In this document: piece after piece, positions 1 through 6,807 of the stretch | How positions within the stretch are numbered: the first letter of the stretch is position 1 | How the letters are laid out: each line of letters begins with the position of its first letter | From: an uncultured Treponema sp. | Lineage (GTDB): Bacteria > Spirochaetota > Spirochaetia > Treponematales > Treponemataceae | DNA: 16,186 nt | Direction of reading: 5' to 3' | Assembly (NCBI GenBank): GCA_938045195.1 | Contig: CALINC010000134.1 | Location: forward strand, 1 to 16,186 | Notes under the pieces: model-generated | Database searches by the model: none | Seen by the model: only the letters and a program-made list of their open reading frames with translations | What the model was told of the DNA's origin: nothing | Program-made: the position numbers and the translations under genes

Positions 1-16
1 TGCATTTTGCAAAACT

Positions 17-98
17 GCATACAATAATACGATGTTTGCCGATTAGGCAAACTCGAAAGCTAAACAGTGAGGCACCATTTGTGCCGAACTGTTTAGCT
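17..98. repeat. Palindromic intergenic repeat, copy 1
   Basis: This non-coding stretch carries a core shared with 6192-6229. An 11-nt match (17-27) is followed by a hairpin with arms GTTTGCC (34-40) and GGCAAAC (46-52), then CTCGA. A second, unrelated hairpin follows at once: arms 58-68 and 88-98 (11 bp), a tandem GA/GA internal loop, a 5-bp inner stem (71-75/81-85) and loop CATTT. Bases 1-19 form another near-perfect palindrome with one bulged C, so the element probably begins before the window. Base-pairing and the identity to the second copy are seen directly. That it is a dispersed genomic repeat family is inference. Confidence 0.7.
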
Positions 99-200
99 CT
101 TCTCCCATAAAAACTTTTAATTTATTATAACATATTTTATATTTTCAATCTATACGGTATGTTATCAATTGTGCAGATATTTGTTTTTTAATTGTTTTGA
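99..200. other. AT-rich intergenic spacer, no gene seen
   Basis: This very AT-rich stretch lies between the palindromic repeat and the large hairpin that ends the importer operon. I see no open reading frame with a ribosome binding site and no convincing promoter pair. Confidence 0.5.
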
Positions 201-252
201 GATAATACCGATTAGCAGCTTAAAGCAAAATGCTAACCGGTATTATCATTTT
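201..252. terminator. Large hairpin at 3' end of the importer operon
   Basis: Arms 201-217 and 231-247 form a 10-bp plus 6-bp stem with a single A/C mismatch and a 13-nt loop. It begins just after the stop codon of the last permease gene (252-254). The uninterrupted T-run (TTTTT after the stem) is on the plus strand. On the minus strand, where the operon is transcribed, the stem is followed by CTCAAAAC, so it is not a classical intrinsic terminator in that direction. It may still mark the operon end or protect the mRNA 3' end. Confidence 0.65.
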
Positions 253-1184
253 TAATAAGGTTCGCCGTCAGCCTTAGGAGCTGCGGAATGTTTACTAAAT
301 ACAATTAAGGCGATAAGCGTTACAGCATAAGGGAATATTTTAAGCCAAACAGGCGGAATAACACTTAAAGAAGGAATAACTTGTGAAACGTTCGCAACTG
401 TACGGGCAAATCCAAAGAAGAAAGTCGCACCCAAAATACCTAAGGGTTTCCATTGACCGAAAATAAGAGCTGCCAAAGCTAAAAAGCCTAAACCGTCAAC
501 GCTTCCATTAAATTCGCCGGAATAGGTTACCAAAATGACAGCCCCGCCCAAGCCCGACAAGGCACCGCTTGCACAAACTGCAAAATAGCGCATTTTATGT
601 ACATTGATACCGGCACTGGCAACTGCCGAGGGATGTTCGCCGCAAGCTCTCAGTCTAAGGCCGAAAGAAGTTTTATACAGCAAAAACCATGAAAAAGCAA
701 GAATAGCAAGTATCAGCCACGTACTCCAGTATGTTTGAGAAAAAAACAGTTTACCTAAAATCGGGATATTAACCAGACCGGGAATATCTTTTCTGATAAT
801 TCCATTTACGCGCACATTACCGGAACCCAGCATTGAGCGGGCAATATAAATGGTTAAAGCAGTTGCCAACATATTTATTGCGGTACCGCTTATAATTTGG
901 TCGGCTTTTAAGGTTATCGAAGCAAAGGCGTGGAGAAGCGAACATAAAATCCCCAAAACCATTGCAGCCAAAAGCCCCGCCGGAATTAAAAGAAATTCGG
1001 GAAGAATATCTTTTAAAAGATTTATCGCAACTGCGGCAGCAAAACTTCCTACCAGCATTAAACCTTCAAGCCCAAGATTAACTACACCGCTCCTTTCGCT
1101 ATAAAGTCCGCCCAACGACGTAATTAAAAGCGGAATAGTATATGCTATAACATAAGGAAATATTGACGTTAAAATATGCCACAT
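252..1184 (-). CDS. Nucleoside-type ABC transporter permease (second permease)
   Basis: This is a 310-residue polytopic inner-membrane permease of the BPD_transp_2 type found in BMP-dependent nucleoside importers (YufQ/NupC-like; PnrE-like in Treponema). The N-terminal part contains the family-typical stretch with NLGLEGLM after the first membrane segment, and a cytoplasmic coupling region with LRACGEHPSA followed by AGI. The start at 1184 is chosen because AAAGGAGG lies 9 nt upstream, inside the would-be N-terminus of the longer reading (start 1205). With this start, only 1 nt separates it from the stop of the preceding permease, implying translational coupling. It is the last gene of the receptor-ATPase-permease-permease operon and should pair with that permease as a heterodimeric channel. 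Nucleoside specificity is inferred from the operon type. Confidence 0.9.
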   Translation of the reverse strand: MWHILTSIFPYVIAYTIPLLITSLGGLYSERSGVVNLGLEGLMLVGSFAAAVAINLLKDILPEFLLIPAGLLAAMVLGILCSLLHAFASITLKADQIISGTAINMLATALTIYIARSMLGSGNVRVNGIIRKDIPGLVNIPILGKLFFSQTYWSTWLILAILAFSWFLLYKTSFGLRLRACGEHPSAVASAGINVHKMRYFAVCASGALSGLGGAVILVTYSGEFNGSVDGLGFLALAALIFGQWKPLGILGATFFFGFARTVANVSQVIPSLSVIPPVWLKIFPYAVTLIALIVFSKHSAAPKADGEPY

Positions 1185-1185
1185 A

Positions 1186-2304
1186 TTAGTTTGCCTCCTT
1201 TGCATTTACATTTTTTTTACTTTGAAATACGGCGTGGATTTTTTTCCAAAAACGTTTTAATAAAAGGCTTGTTGCCGTAAAATAAATGATAACTGCAATT
1301 ATCGTATCCGCTATTTCCGGCGGAACAGTGGTATTTGCACTCATAAAACCTTTTCCTACATGCAGAATTCCAAAAAAGATTGAACTTAAGGCAACTCCTA
1401 TGGAATTCCCCGCACCGAGTAAGGCAACGGCAATCCCATCAAAACCTTGAGACGGCATAACACCGATTTGCATATTTAAAGAATAACCTACATAATAGGT
1501 AAGACCCGCCAAACCTGAAAAAGCACCTGCAATCATCATAGAAAAAATTATATTTCTGTTTACTTTGATACCGGCATATTCGGCGGCACTTTTGTTATAT
1601 CCAGCCGCTTTTAATTCAAAACCTAACGTCGTTTTATCCAAAATTATCTTTAAAAATAAAATACCGGCAATTCCCAAAAAAATGCCGTAGTTAATATACT
1701 CGCTTCCGAATAAATTTGAAAGCCACGGAGCCCGCAATGTATTAGCTTCAGCAATTGAGCGGCTTTCGGTTTCTATCATTTCAGCCTTTAAATAGAGCGG
1801 AATAATATAGTAGGCTATCCAGTAGGCTATCCAGTTCATCATTATGGTAGAAACTACTTCATGTACATTAAAAAGAGCTTTTAGTAAGCCGGGAAATAAA
1901 CCCCACAAGGCACCGCCAAGCATAGCGGCAATGATGAGAACAATCAATAAAATGGGACGCGGCAACGAAGCATTTAAAGCGATAATGGTTGCAAAAAGTC
2001 CTCCGATGAGCATTTGTCCCGAAGCACCGATATTAAAAATCCCCGTTTTAAAAGCAAAACTGACGGAAAGCCCTACAAATAAGAGAATAGTTGCCGTTGC
2101 CAAGGTGTTTCCGATACGTTCTACACTCATTAAACCGCCGCGGAATAAATAAGAAAACGCAGAAAAAGGATTATCCCCCAAAAGACTAATACAAACAGCT
2201 CCTGCGATAAGCCCAAGTAAAACCGCCGAAATGCTTATTACAAAATTATTTTCGGATAAGTTTAAATTTTTAAAATTATGTTTTTGTACATTAAACTTAC
2301 GCAT
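1186..2304 (-). CDS. Nucleoside-type ABC transporter permease (first permease)
   Basis: This is a 372-residue inner-membrane permease of the BPD_transp_2 family (YufP/NupB-like; PnrD-like). It has a long basic and Asn-rich N-terminal tail of about 20 residues, then multiple hydrophobic segments. Family-like features are FNIGASGQMLIGG near residue 90 and a coupling loop with LKAAGYNKSAAEYAGI in the second half. GGGAGGT sits 5 nt before the ATG. Its first 8 nt overlap the end of the ATPase gene, and its stop is 1 nt before the next permease start, so the three genes form one tightly coupled unit. It is longer than its partner, as is common for the first permease of this family. The general function is secure, and the substrate is inferred from the receptor. 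Confidence 0.92.
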   Translation of the reverse strand: MRKFNVQKHNFKNLNLSENNFVISISAVLLGLIAGAVCISLLGDNPFSAFSYLFRGGLMSVERIGNTLATATILLFVGLSVSFAFKTGIFNIGASGQMLIGGLFATIIALNASLPRPILLIVLIIAAMLGGALWGLFPGLLKALFNVHEVVSTIMMNWIAYWIAYYIIPLYLKAEMIETESRSIAEANTLRAPWLSNLFGSEYINYGIFLGIAGILFLKIILDKTTLGFELKAAGYNKSAAEYAGIKVNRNIIFSMMIAGAFSGLAGLTYYVGYSLNMQIGVMPSQGFDGIAVALLGAGNSIGVALSSIFFGILHVGKGFMSANTTVPPEIADTIIAVIIYFTATSLLLKRFWKKIHAVFQSKKNVNAKEAN

Positions 2305-3814
2305 TCTTACCTCCCATCCCTGCCATCATTAATCCTACTTCTTCAGCAGTAGTTTCTTCAGGTTTTACAATACCGCTTAAATCGCCCCTGTGCATAACGG
2401 CAATTCTATCCGATAAATTAAATATTTCGTCAAGCTCAAAGGAAATAAGTAAAACAGCCCTGCCGGCATCCCTGTGTTTTACAAGTTCTTTATGAATCGA
2501 TTCTATTGCACCTACATCAAGCCCACGTGTAGGATTTACAGCGATGAGTAGTTTTGGGTCAAGGGTAATTTCTCTACCTAAAATTGCTTTTTGCTGATTT
2601 CCGCCGCTTAATTCTCCTGCTTTGGACTCAGTCCCCTTACCGGAGCGTACATCGAATGTTGAAGTTATATTTTCGGCAAATGCCTTTATTTTATCTCGTT
2701 TTAAAAACCCGTGTTTTTGAAAATTTTTAGTATAATATGATTTTATTACCATATTTTCGGCTATGGAGTATTGAAGAACAAGCCCGTGTTTTTGTCTGTC
2801 TTCGGGAACATGTCCTAAGCCTGCTTCCGAACGTTTTCGTATTGAAAATTTCGATATATCGGTTCCGTCTAAAATAATAGAACCGGATTCTATGGGCATT
2901 AAACCTGAAAGAGCATATACAAGCTCGCTTTGTCCGTTTCCGTCTACACCTGCAATACCGACAATTTCTCCTGCCTTAACTTCCAACGAAAAATTATTTA
3001 CTTTAGCTATCTTTTTTTCCGCTAAAACAGTCAAGTTCCTTATATCCAAAACCGTTTTACCGGGTTTGCAAGGCTGTTTCGGTACTTTAAAATCTACCGG
3101 TCTTCCTACCATTTTTGATGCAAGCTCATTTTTTGTTGTCGAAGCAACATCTACAACATCAATCAACTTGCCTTTTCTTATTATCGTACATCTATTTGCT
3201 GCGTCTAAAATTTCCTGTAATTTATGAGTTATTAAAATAATCGCTTTACCTTCAGCTGCAAGATTACGCATAATTTGCATAAGGTCGCTTATTTCTTGAG
3301 GAGTTAAAACTGCCGTGGGTTCATCAAAAATGAGAATATCCGCATTACGATAAAGCATTTTTAAAATTTCCACACGCTGCTGCATACCCACAGTTATACT
3401 GCTTATAACGGCATTCGGCGAAATAAAAAGACCGTATTTATCGCTTAAGTCTTTAATCTGCTTTTCAGCGGATTTTTTGTCTAAAACAAAGCGCCCTTCC
3501 CGACCTAAAATAATATTTTCGGTTACGGTAAAATTATGAATTAACTTAAAGTGCTGATGAACCATACCTATACCGAGAGCATTTGCATCATTGGGATTAT
3601 TGATATTTACTTTTTTGCCTTTTACGAATATCTCGCCTTCATCTGCATGATACAAACCGAAAAGAATACTCATAAGTGTAGACTTTCCAGCCCCGTTTTC
3701 ACCCAAAATTGCATGAATTTCGCCAGCCTTAACTTGCAGCGTTATCCCATCGTTTGCAACAATACCGGGAAATTCCTTGCGGATATTCCGCATCTCAATT
3801 ACATAGTCGGACAA
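2297..3814 (-). CDS. ABC transporter ATPase with two nucleotide-binding domains (nucleoside importer)
   Basis: This 505-residue double ATPase is of the RbsA/YufO/NupA type and probably equals PnrC of T. pallidum. Domain 1 has Walker A GENGAGKST (38-46), the family-typical degenerate signature VGMQQ (142-146), Walker B D164-E165 and H-loop H197. Domain 2 has a Walker A without lysine (about 289-297, GVDGNGQSE), an intact LSGGN (402-406), a Walker B ending VNPTRGLD (426-433) and F459 where the H-loop histidine would be. These changes are normal for the family, with one competent composite site. The start is TTG at 3814, 7 nt after AAGGAG. An ATG at 3820 in the same frame is followed at once by TGA, so it cannot be the start. 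It overlaps the next permease gene by 8 nt. Confidence 0.93.
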   Translation of the reverse strand: MSDYVIEMRNIRKEFPGIVANDGITLQVKAGEIHAILGENGAGKSTLMSILFGLYHADEGEIFVKGKKVNINNPNDANALGIGMVHQHFKLIHNFTVTENIILGREGRFVLDKKSAEKQIKDLSDKYGLFISPNAVISSITVGMQQRVEILKMLYRNADILIFDEPTAVLTPQEISDLMQIMRNLAAEGKAIILITHKLQEILDAANRCTIIRKGKLIDVVDVASTTKNELASKMVGRPVDFKVPKQPCKPGKTVLDIRNLTVLAEKKIAKVNNFSLEVKAGEIVGIAGVDGNGQSELVYALSGLMPIESGSIILDGTDISKFSIRKRSEAGLGHVPEDRQKHGLVLQYSIAENMVIKSYYTKNFQKHGFLKRDKIKAFAENITSTFDVRSGKGTESKAGELSGGNQQKAILGREITLDPKLLIAVNPTRGLDVGAIESIHKELVKHRDAGRAVLLISFELDEIFNLSDRIAVMHRGDLSGIVKPEETTAEEVGLMMAGMGGKNA

Positions 3815-3826
3815 TCACATACTCCT
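3812..3826 (-). promoter_or_regulatory. RBS with AUG-UGA start-stop ahead of a TTG start
   Basis: Read on the minus strand, AAGGAG is followed by T, then ATG, TGA and TTG in one frame. The ATG is only 1 nt from the Shine-Dalgarno and is closed by a stop. The TTG is at a normal 7-nt distance and opens the 505-codon ATPase. The sequence is seen directly. Any role as a minimal upstream ORF damping ATPase translation is inference. Confidence 0.7.
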
Positions 3827-3827
3827 T

Positions 3828-3869
3828 AAAAAATACACGAAGCCCTCAAAGACTTAAGAGCTTCGTGTA
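3828..3869 (-). terminator. Attenuator-like terminator between receptor and ATPase genes
   Basis: A 10-bp stem (3834-3843 with 3860-3869) encloses a 16-nt loop. On the minus strand it is followed directly by TTTTTT (3828-3833), the form of an intrinsic terminator. It lies 9 nt beyond the receptor stop codon and just before the ATPase Shine-Dalgarno. Partial termination or 3'-end protection here would give more receptor than transporter, an arrangement well known in binding-protein-dependent operons. That it is leaky is inferred from the absence of another clear promoter before the ATPase. Confidence 0.8.
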
Positions 3870-3877
3870 AAAAATTC

Positions 3878-4951
3878 TTATTTAAATAAATTACCGCGTT
3901 CGCTGCTTACAACGATTTCTCCGGATTTCATTTTTTTGAAAATTTCATTTACTTTTTGCTGTACTTCAGGAGAAAGGTTGGGATTCTTTTCGGGAATACC
4001 GACCCCGTCTTCTTTTACGGATAAGAGAAGAGAACGTCCGCCTTTGTATGTTCCGTCAAGTTCTTCTTTAATCATATCAAAAGAAGCTCTATCGATGTAT
4101 TTAACTGCTGAAGTTAAAATAATCGAAGAACCGCCGGAAATTATTCCTTCTGCATATTGGTCAACGTCAACACCTACAACCCAAACTTTCTCTCCTGCTT
4201 GCGTTCTTGTTTTAGCTTCGTTGATAACGCCTACGCCTACACCGCCTGCAGCAGCATGGATTACGGTTACGCCTCTATCATACATAGAAGCTGCAATCTG
4301 CTGTCCTGCTGCAATGTCGGAAAAACCGCCTTGATATATGAAATTCTCTTCCTTTATTTCAATGTTAGTACCGAGATGTTCATTGGCATATATAATGCCC
4401 TGCTGCCAGCCCCAGTTAAATTTTTGAACGGCAGGGATTTCCATACCGCCGACAAAACCGAAATTACCGGTTTTCATTTGCAGGGCTGCTGCGATGCCGG
4501 CTAAGAAGCCCGCTTCATTTTCCAAAAAGCTAATACCGATAGTATTCGGTCCGTTTTGCGCATCATAAGAATCGGCAGGATGTGCATTTCCGTCAATAAT
4601 AACGAATTTTGCATCTTTATACTTGGACTGAGCTTTAAAAACAGCTGTTTCAAATTTAAAACCCGGACATACGACAAATTTGTAACCTGCATCACATAAG
4701 TTGGAAATTTCCTTGATATAATCGGCTTCAGTTGTTCCTACGGGTTTTAAGTACTTAATTTGTACTCCAAGCTCTTTTTCGGCACGCTTAATTCCTTCCC
4801 AAGTACCCTGATTGAATGACTTGTCGTCGATTGTTCCCGCATCGGTAACCATACCAACCATTAATGTCTTTTTTTGTTCTTCTTTGGTGCAAGAAACAAA
4901 CACCAAACATGCTAAAAGACAACCCAGCAAAATTTTAACAATTTTTTGCAT
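3878..4951 (-). CDS. tmpC: BMP-family nucleoside-binding lipoprotein (TmpC/PnrA type)
   Basis: This is a 357-residue substrate-binding lipoprotein. Residues 1-20 form a signal peptide (basic MQKIVK, then a hydrophobic core) ending FVS before Cys21, a relaxed lipobox of spirochaetal type, so the mature protein should be lipid-anchored. The BMP/PnrA domain follows: GTIDDKSFNQ at 39-48, a conserved FLENEAGFLAG at 142-152, and VGVDVDQ at 259-265. In T. pallidum the homologue PnrA (TmpC) binds purine nucleosides, and the operon context here matches. The start at 4951 has AGGAG 7 nt upstream. An in-frame reading from 5029 would begin inside the -10 box of the promoter and lacks a signal peptide at its N-terminus. 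It is the first gene of the importer operon. Purine-nucleoside specificity is by homology only. Confidence 0.93.
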   Translation of the reverse strand: MQKIVKILLGCLLACLVFVSCTKEEQKKTLMVGMVTDAGTIDDKSFNQGTWEGIKRAEKELGVQIKYLKPVGTTEADYIKEISNLCDAGYKFVVCPGFKFETAVFKAQSKYKDAKFVIIDGNAHPADSYDAQNGPNTIGISFLENEAGFLAGIAAALQMKTGNFGFVGGMEIPAVQKFNWGWQQGIIYANEHLGTNIEIKEENFIYQGGFSDIAAGQQIAASMYDRGVTVIHAAAGGVGVGVINEAKTRTQAGEKVWVVGVDVDQYAEGIISGGSSIILTSAVKYIDRASFDMIKEELDGTYKGGRSLLLSVKEDGVGIPEKNPNLSPEVQQKVNEIFKKMKSGEIVVSSERGNLFK

Positions 4952-5027
4952 AAATAAACTCCTATAATGTTTTTTAATCTGCCTAAAAAAATGCTTAAGC
5001 AAATTTCTATAAAAAGCAAATCGTATC

Positions 5028-5056
5028 ATTATACAATTTTTATCGTATTATGTCAA
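5028..5056 (-). promoter_or_regulatory. Consensus sigma-70 promoter of the nucleoside importer operon
   Basis: On the minus strand TTGACA (5056-5051) and TATAAT (5033-5028) are separated by exactly 17 nt, a perfect match to the housekeeping consensus. Transcription would begin near 5021, giving a leader of about 70 nt before the receptor ATG at 4951. This also rules out the longer N-terminus of the receptor. Confidence 0.85.
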
Positions 5057-5109
5057 ATATAAATTTTACGGTTATTTTTTTTGTGTCAAAATTTTTTATC
5101 TCAGGTCAA

Positions 5110-5214
5110 TCGCCCCATAAATCAACAACTCTAAGACAGAGCGACGGGGTATTAAACCCTCAGCACGAATCAACAAAAGCTATTCACCTGCTGCCCTACA
5201 AGAGGAGTAGACAA
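5110..5214 (+). other. Unidentified leader-like segment, higher GC than its flanks
   Basis: This roughly 100-nt stretch between the divergent importer promoter and the small frameshifted ORF is visibly richer in G and C than the AT-rich DNA on both sides. It contains GGGTATTAAACCC, a possible small hairpin, and ends in a strong Shine-Dalgarno (AAGAGGAG, 5200-5207). It can be translated in part of a 63-codon frame starting at 5050, but that frame has no ribosome binding site and begins inside the importer promoter. It may be an untranslated leader or the remnant of an inserted element. I recognise neither. Confidence 0.35.
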
Positions 5215-5324
5215 ATGAAAATAAAAAAAGTATTATCATAGATATTCTTGATGAAATCAGAAATGATGTACTCGTACTTATGCTTTATAGACTTGGTTCA
5301 CACTCAGAGCTTTTAAAAAAATAG
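5215..5324 (+). pseudogene. Small ORF broken by a one-base slip in an A7 tract
   Basis: A good Shine-Dalgarno (AAGAGGAG) precedes ATG 5215, but the frame closes after eight codons (MKIKKVLS, stop 5239-5241). Shifting frame at the run of seven A (5223-5229) opens a continuous frame to TAG 5322-5324. With one added A the product would be about 36 residues: MKIKKS, then a mixed amphipathic stretch with DILDEIRNDV and LMLYRLGSHSELLKK. The TAG overlaps the AGGAG that serves the next gene, as expected for a translated gene in an operon. It could be a decayed gene, a phase-variable one, or a sequencing error in the homopolymer. I do not recognise the protein. Confidence 0.45.
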
Positions 5325-5334
5325 GAGAAATTAA

Positions 5335-6051
5335 ATGGATATGAAGCAATACTTGCAGGAAACTACAATGTTAGATTTTTCAAATCCGCATATTCAAAAA
5401 TTAATAGAAGCAAAACATTGGAAAGAACAAAATGAATTTGACCGCCTTAAAGCTATTTATAACTTTGTAAGAGACGGTATAGCATTTGGATATAATATTG
5501 ATGATAACATCAGCGCATCTAAAGTTCTTAAGGACGGATACGGTCAATGCAATACAAAAGGAACACTCTTTATGGCTTTGCTGCGCGCCTGCCAAATCCC
5601 CTGCCGAATACATGGGTTTACTATAGATAAAAAATTACAAAAAGGGGTAATAAGCGGATTTGTTTATAAACATGCACCGCAAAATATATTTCACAGCTGG
5701 GTTGAAGTATATTTTGAAAGTCGCTGGTATGAACTTGAAGCCTTTATACTGGATAAAGCGTATTTGTCAAAGCTGCAAAAAAAATTTGCAACCTGCAGCG
5801 GTTCTTTCTGCGGTTATGGTGTTGCAGTAAAAGATTTCAAGAATCCGGTAATTGATTTTGACAGAAATAACACGTACATACAAAGCGAAGGAATTACTCA
5901 AGATTTTGGAGTATGGGATTCTCCCGATGAATTGTTGAAAAATCATCATCAAGAAGTGTCAGGAATTAAGGCTCTTGCCTATAAGCATTTTGGAAGACAT
6001 TTGATGAACTACACTGTAAAAAAAATAAGAAATAGCACATATAAGGGGTAA
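5335..6051 (+). CDS. Transglutaminase-like (papain-fold) protein
   Basis: This 238-residue protein has no signal peptide and is presumably cytoplasmic. The Transglut_core fold is indicated by FDRLKAIYNFVRDGI (35-49), the catalytic Cys72 in DGYGQCNTKG with the following helix, and His120 in HSWVEVYF. The expected third residue, usually Asp in a W-x-x-x-D-P motif, is Glu135 in RWYELEAF. Cys and His are therefore intact and the acid is conservatively changed. Bacterial members are mostly proteases or amidases of uncertain substrate, so no specific reaction can be assigned. AGGAG lies 7 nt before ATG 5335. The stop of the small upstream ORF overlaps this ribosome binding site. A 266-nt repeat-rich spacer separates it from the next gene. 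Confidence 0.8.
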   Translation: MDMKQYLQETTMLDFSNPHIQKLIEAKHWKEQNEFDRLKAIYNFVRDGIAFGYNIDDNISASKVLKDGYGQCNTKGTLFMALLRACQIPCRIHGFTIDKKLQKGVISGFVYKHAPQNIFHSWVEVYFESRWYELEAFILDKAYLSKLQKKFATCSGSFCGYGVAVKDFKNPVIDFDRNNTYIQSEGITQDFGVWDSPDELLKNHHQEVSGIKALAYKHFGRHLMNYTVKKIRNSTYKG

Positions 6052-6060
6052 GCTAAGTCC

Positions 6061-6089
6061 TTGACTGTGTATCCCTAATGATATATCAT
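6061..6089 (+). promoter_or_regulatory. Possible promoter upstream of the SRPBCC gene
   Basis: TTGACT (6061-6066), 17 nt and TATCAT (6084-6089) form a plausible sigma-70 pair just after the transglutaminase-like gene. It would produce a long leader of over 200 nt containing the hairpin repeat. This is weak evidence by sequence match only. Confidence 0.35.
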
Positions 6090-6130
6090 CTTTCCGTGAT
6101 GATTACATTGTTCTTTAAAATTCAACAACG

Positions 6131-6266
6131 TAGAAATCTTCAGATTTCGAGGCTGTCGAATTTCCGCCGTTTCGCAACGAAGTGAGAAACGGCATACAAT
6201 AAGCGACGTTTGCCGCAAGGCAAACTCGACAACGTTTTTAGACAATGCCAACTGCATTGTCTAAAA
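6131..6266. repeat. Palindromic intergenic repeat, copy 2: chain of four hairpins
   Basis: Four successive inverted repeats fill this spacer: 6133-6148 (GAAATC/GATTTC), 6166-6193 (8-bp arms GCCGTTTC/GAAACGGC), 6208-6225 (GTTTGCC, loop GCAA, GGCAAAC) and 6236-6266 (perfect 13-bp arms, loop CAACT). TGTCGA (6154-6159) and TCGACA (6226-6231) can pair outside the two middle hairpins, making a three-way junction. The stretch 6192-6229 matches 17-56 in three blocks of 11, 8 and 11 identical bases, while the flanking hairpins differ in sequence but not in layout. No coding sequence is convincing here. The structure is seen directly, and a role (mRNA stability, processing or mobile repeat) is unknown. 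Confidence 0.75.
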
Positions 6267-6317
6267 TAAGCCTTCGTTTTTATGAGCCGGTATATATGAG
6301 TCGGGAGATATTGGCAG

Positions 6318-6782
6318 ATGAGTAAATTTATTTGTAAAAGTTCTATTTTCCCTGTTAATGCAAATGTGATATGGGAAAAATTGCAAAGTTTGGAATCGTT
6401 ACAATATGTGGCAGCTCCTTTTGCAGCCTTTAAGTTGATTGATGGTGAAAAAAATATACAATGGGAATGCGGAAAAACATTTCGATTGAATTTTAAACTC
6501 TTTGGTGTAATTCCGTTCGGTATTCATTCAATTTATATATGCACTTTAGATAAAGAAACATTAACAATATATTCTAATGAGAGCAATCCCCATGTACCGA
6601 TATGGAATCATAGAATTCAATTGGAGCCCATTGATGACAATCGTACAAAGTATACTGACTGCATAGAAATTGAATCGGGTTGGAAAACAGGCATAATATG
6701 TATTTGGGCGAAAGCATTTTATACACACAGACAAAGAAAGTGGAAGAAATTGCTCACAAAATTTAAAAATACTGAACTATAA
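6318..6782 (+). CDS. SRPBCC-fold (START-like) ligand-binding protein
   Basis: This is a 154-residue soluble protein. The order of segments fits the polyketide-cyclase/START-like SRPBCC fold: an N-terminal strand (FICKSSIFPV), a helix with IWEKLQSLESLQYVAAPF (about residues 19-36), a run of alternating hydrophobic strands (FRLNFKLFGVIPFG near 56-69), a late acidic strand with YTDCIEIES, and a basic C-terminal helix ending QRKWKKLLTKF. The family binds hydrophobic small molecules, and no ligand can be named. GGGAG lies about 10 nt before ATG 6318. It starts 51 nt after the hairpin chain and is followed after 25 nt by the methyltransferase gene, so it probably opens that transcription unit. Confidence 0.72.
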   Translation: MSKFICKSSIFPVNANVIWEKLQSLESLQYVAAPFAAFKLIDGEKNIQWECGKTFRLNFKLFGVIPFGIHSIYICTLDKETLTIYSNESNPHVPIWNHRIQLEPIDDNRTKYTDCIEIESGWKTGIICIWAKAFYTHRQRKWKKLLTKFKNTEL

Positions 6783-6807
6783 AAACTGAAATAATAGAGC
6801 ATAACTA

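Noticed and set aside
4952..5021. Purine riboswitch in the leader of the nucleoside importer operon
   Set aside because: The roughly 70-nt leader is AT-rich, with only a tiny TGC/GCA stem near TTAA, and lacks the conserved paired loops of a purine aptamer.
4952..5029. N-terminal extension of the BMP lipoprotein to 5029
   Set aside because: It would begin within the consensus -10 box and would bury the signal peptide and lipobox. AGGAG and the signal peptide support 4951.
5050..5241. 63-codon plus-strand ORF
   Set aside because: It starts inside the -35 region of the importer promoter without a Shine-Dalgarno. Only its last eight codons (from 5215) have a proper ribosome binding site, treated separately.
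6075..6257. 60-codon minus-strand ORF
   Set aside because: It is a translation of the hairpin repeat itself, has no clear ribosome binding site, and its sequence is dictated by the palindromes.
6131..6266. Integron attC recombination site
   Set aside because: Treponema denticola is known to carry a chromosomal integron, and the adjacent genes are cassette-like. However, the core arms run GTTTGCC to GGCAAAC, not the RYYYAAC to GTTRRRY order of attC, and no such site separates the genes from 6318 to 9194.
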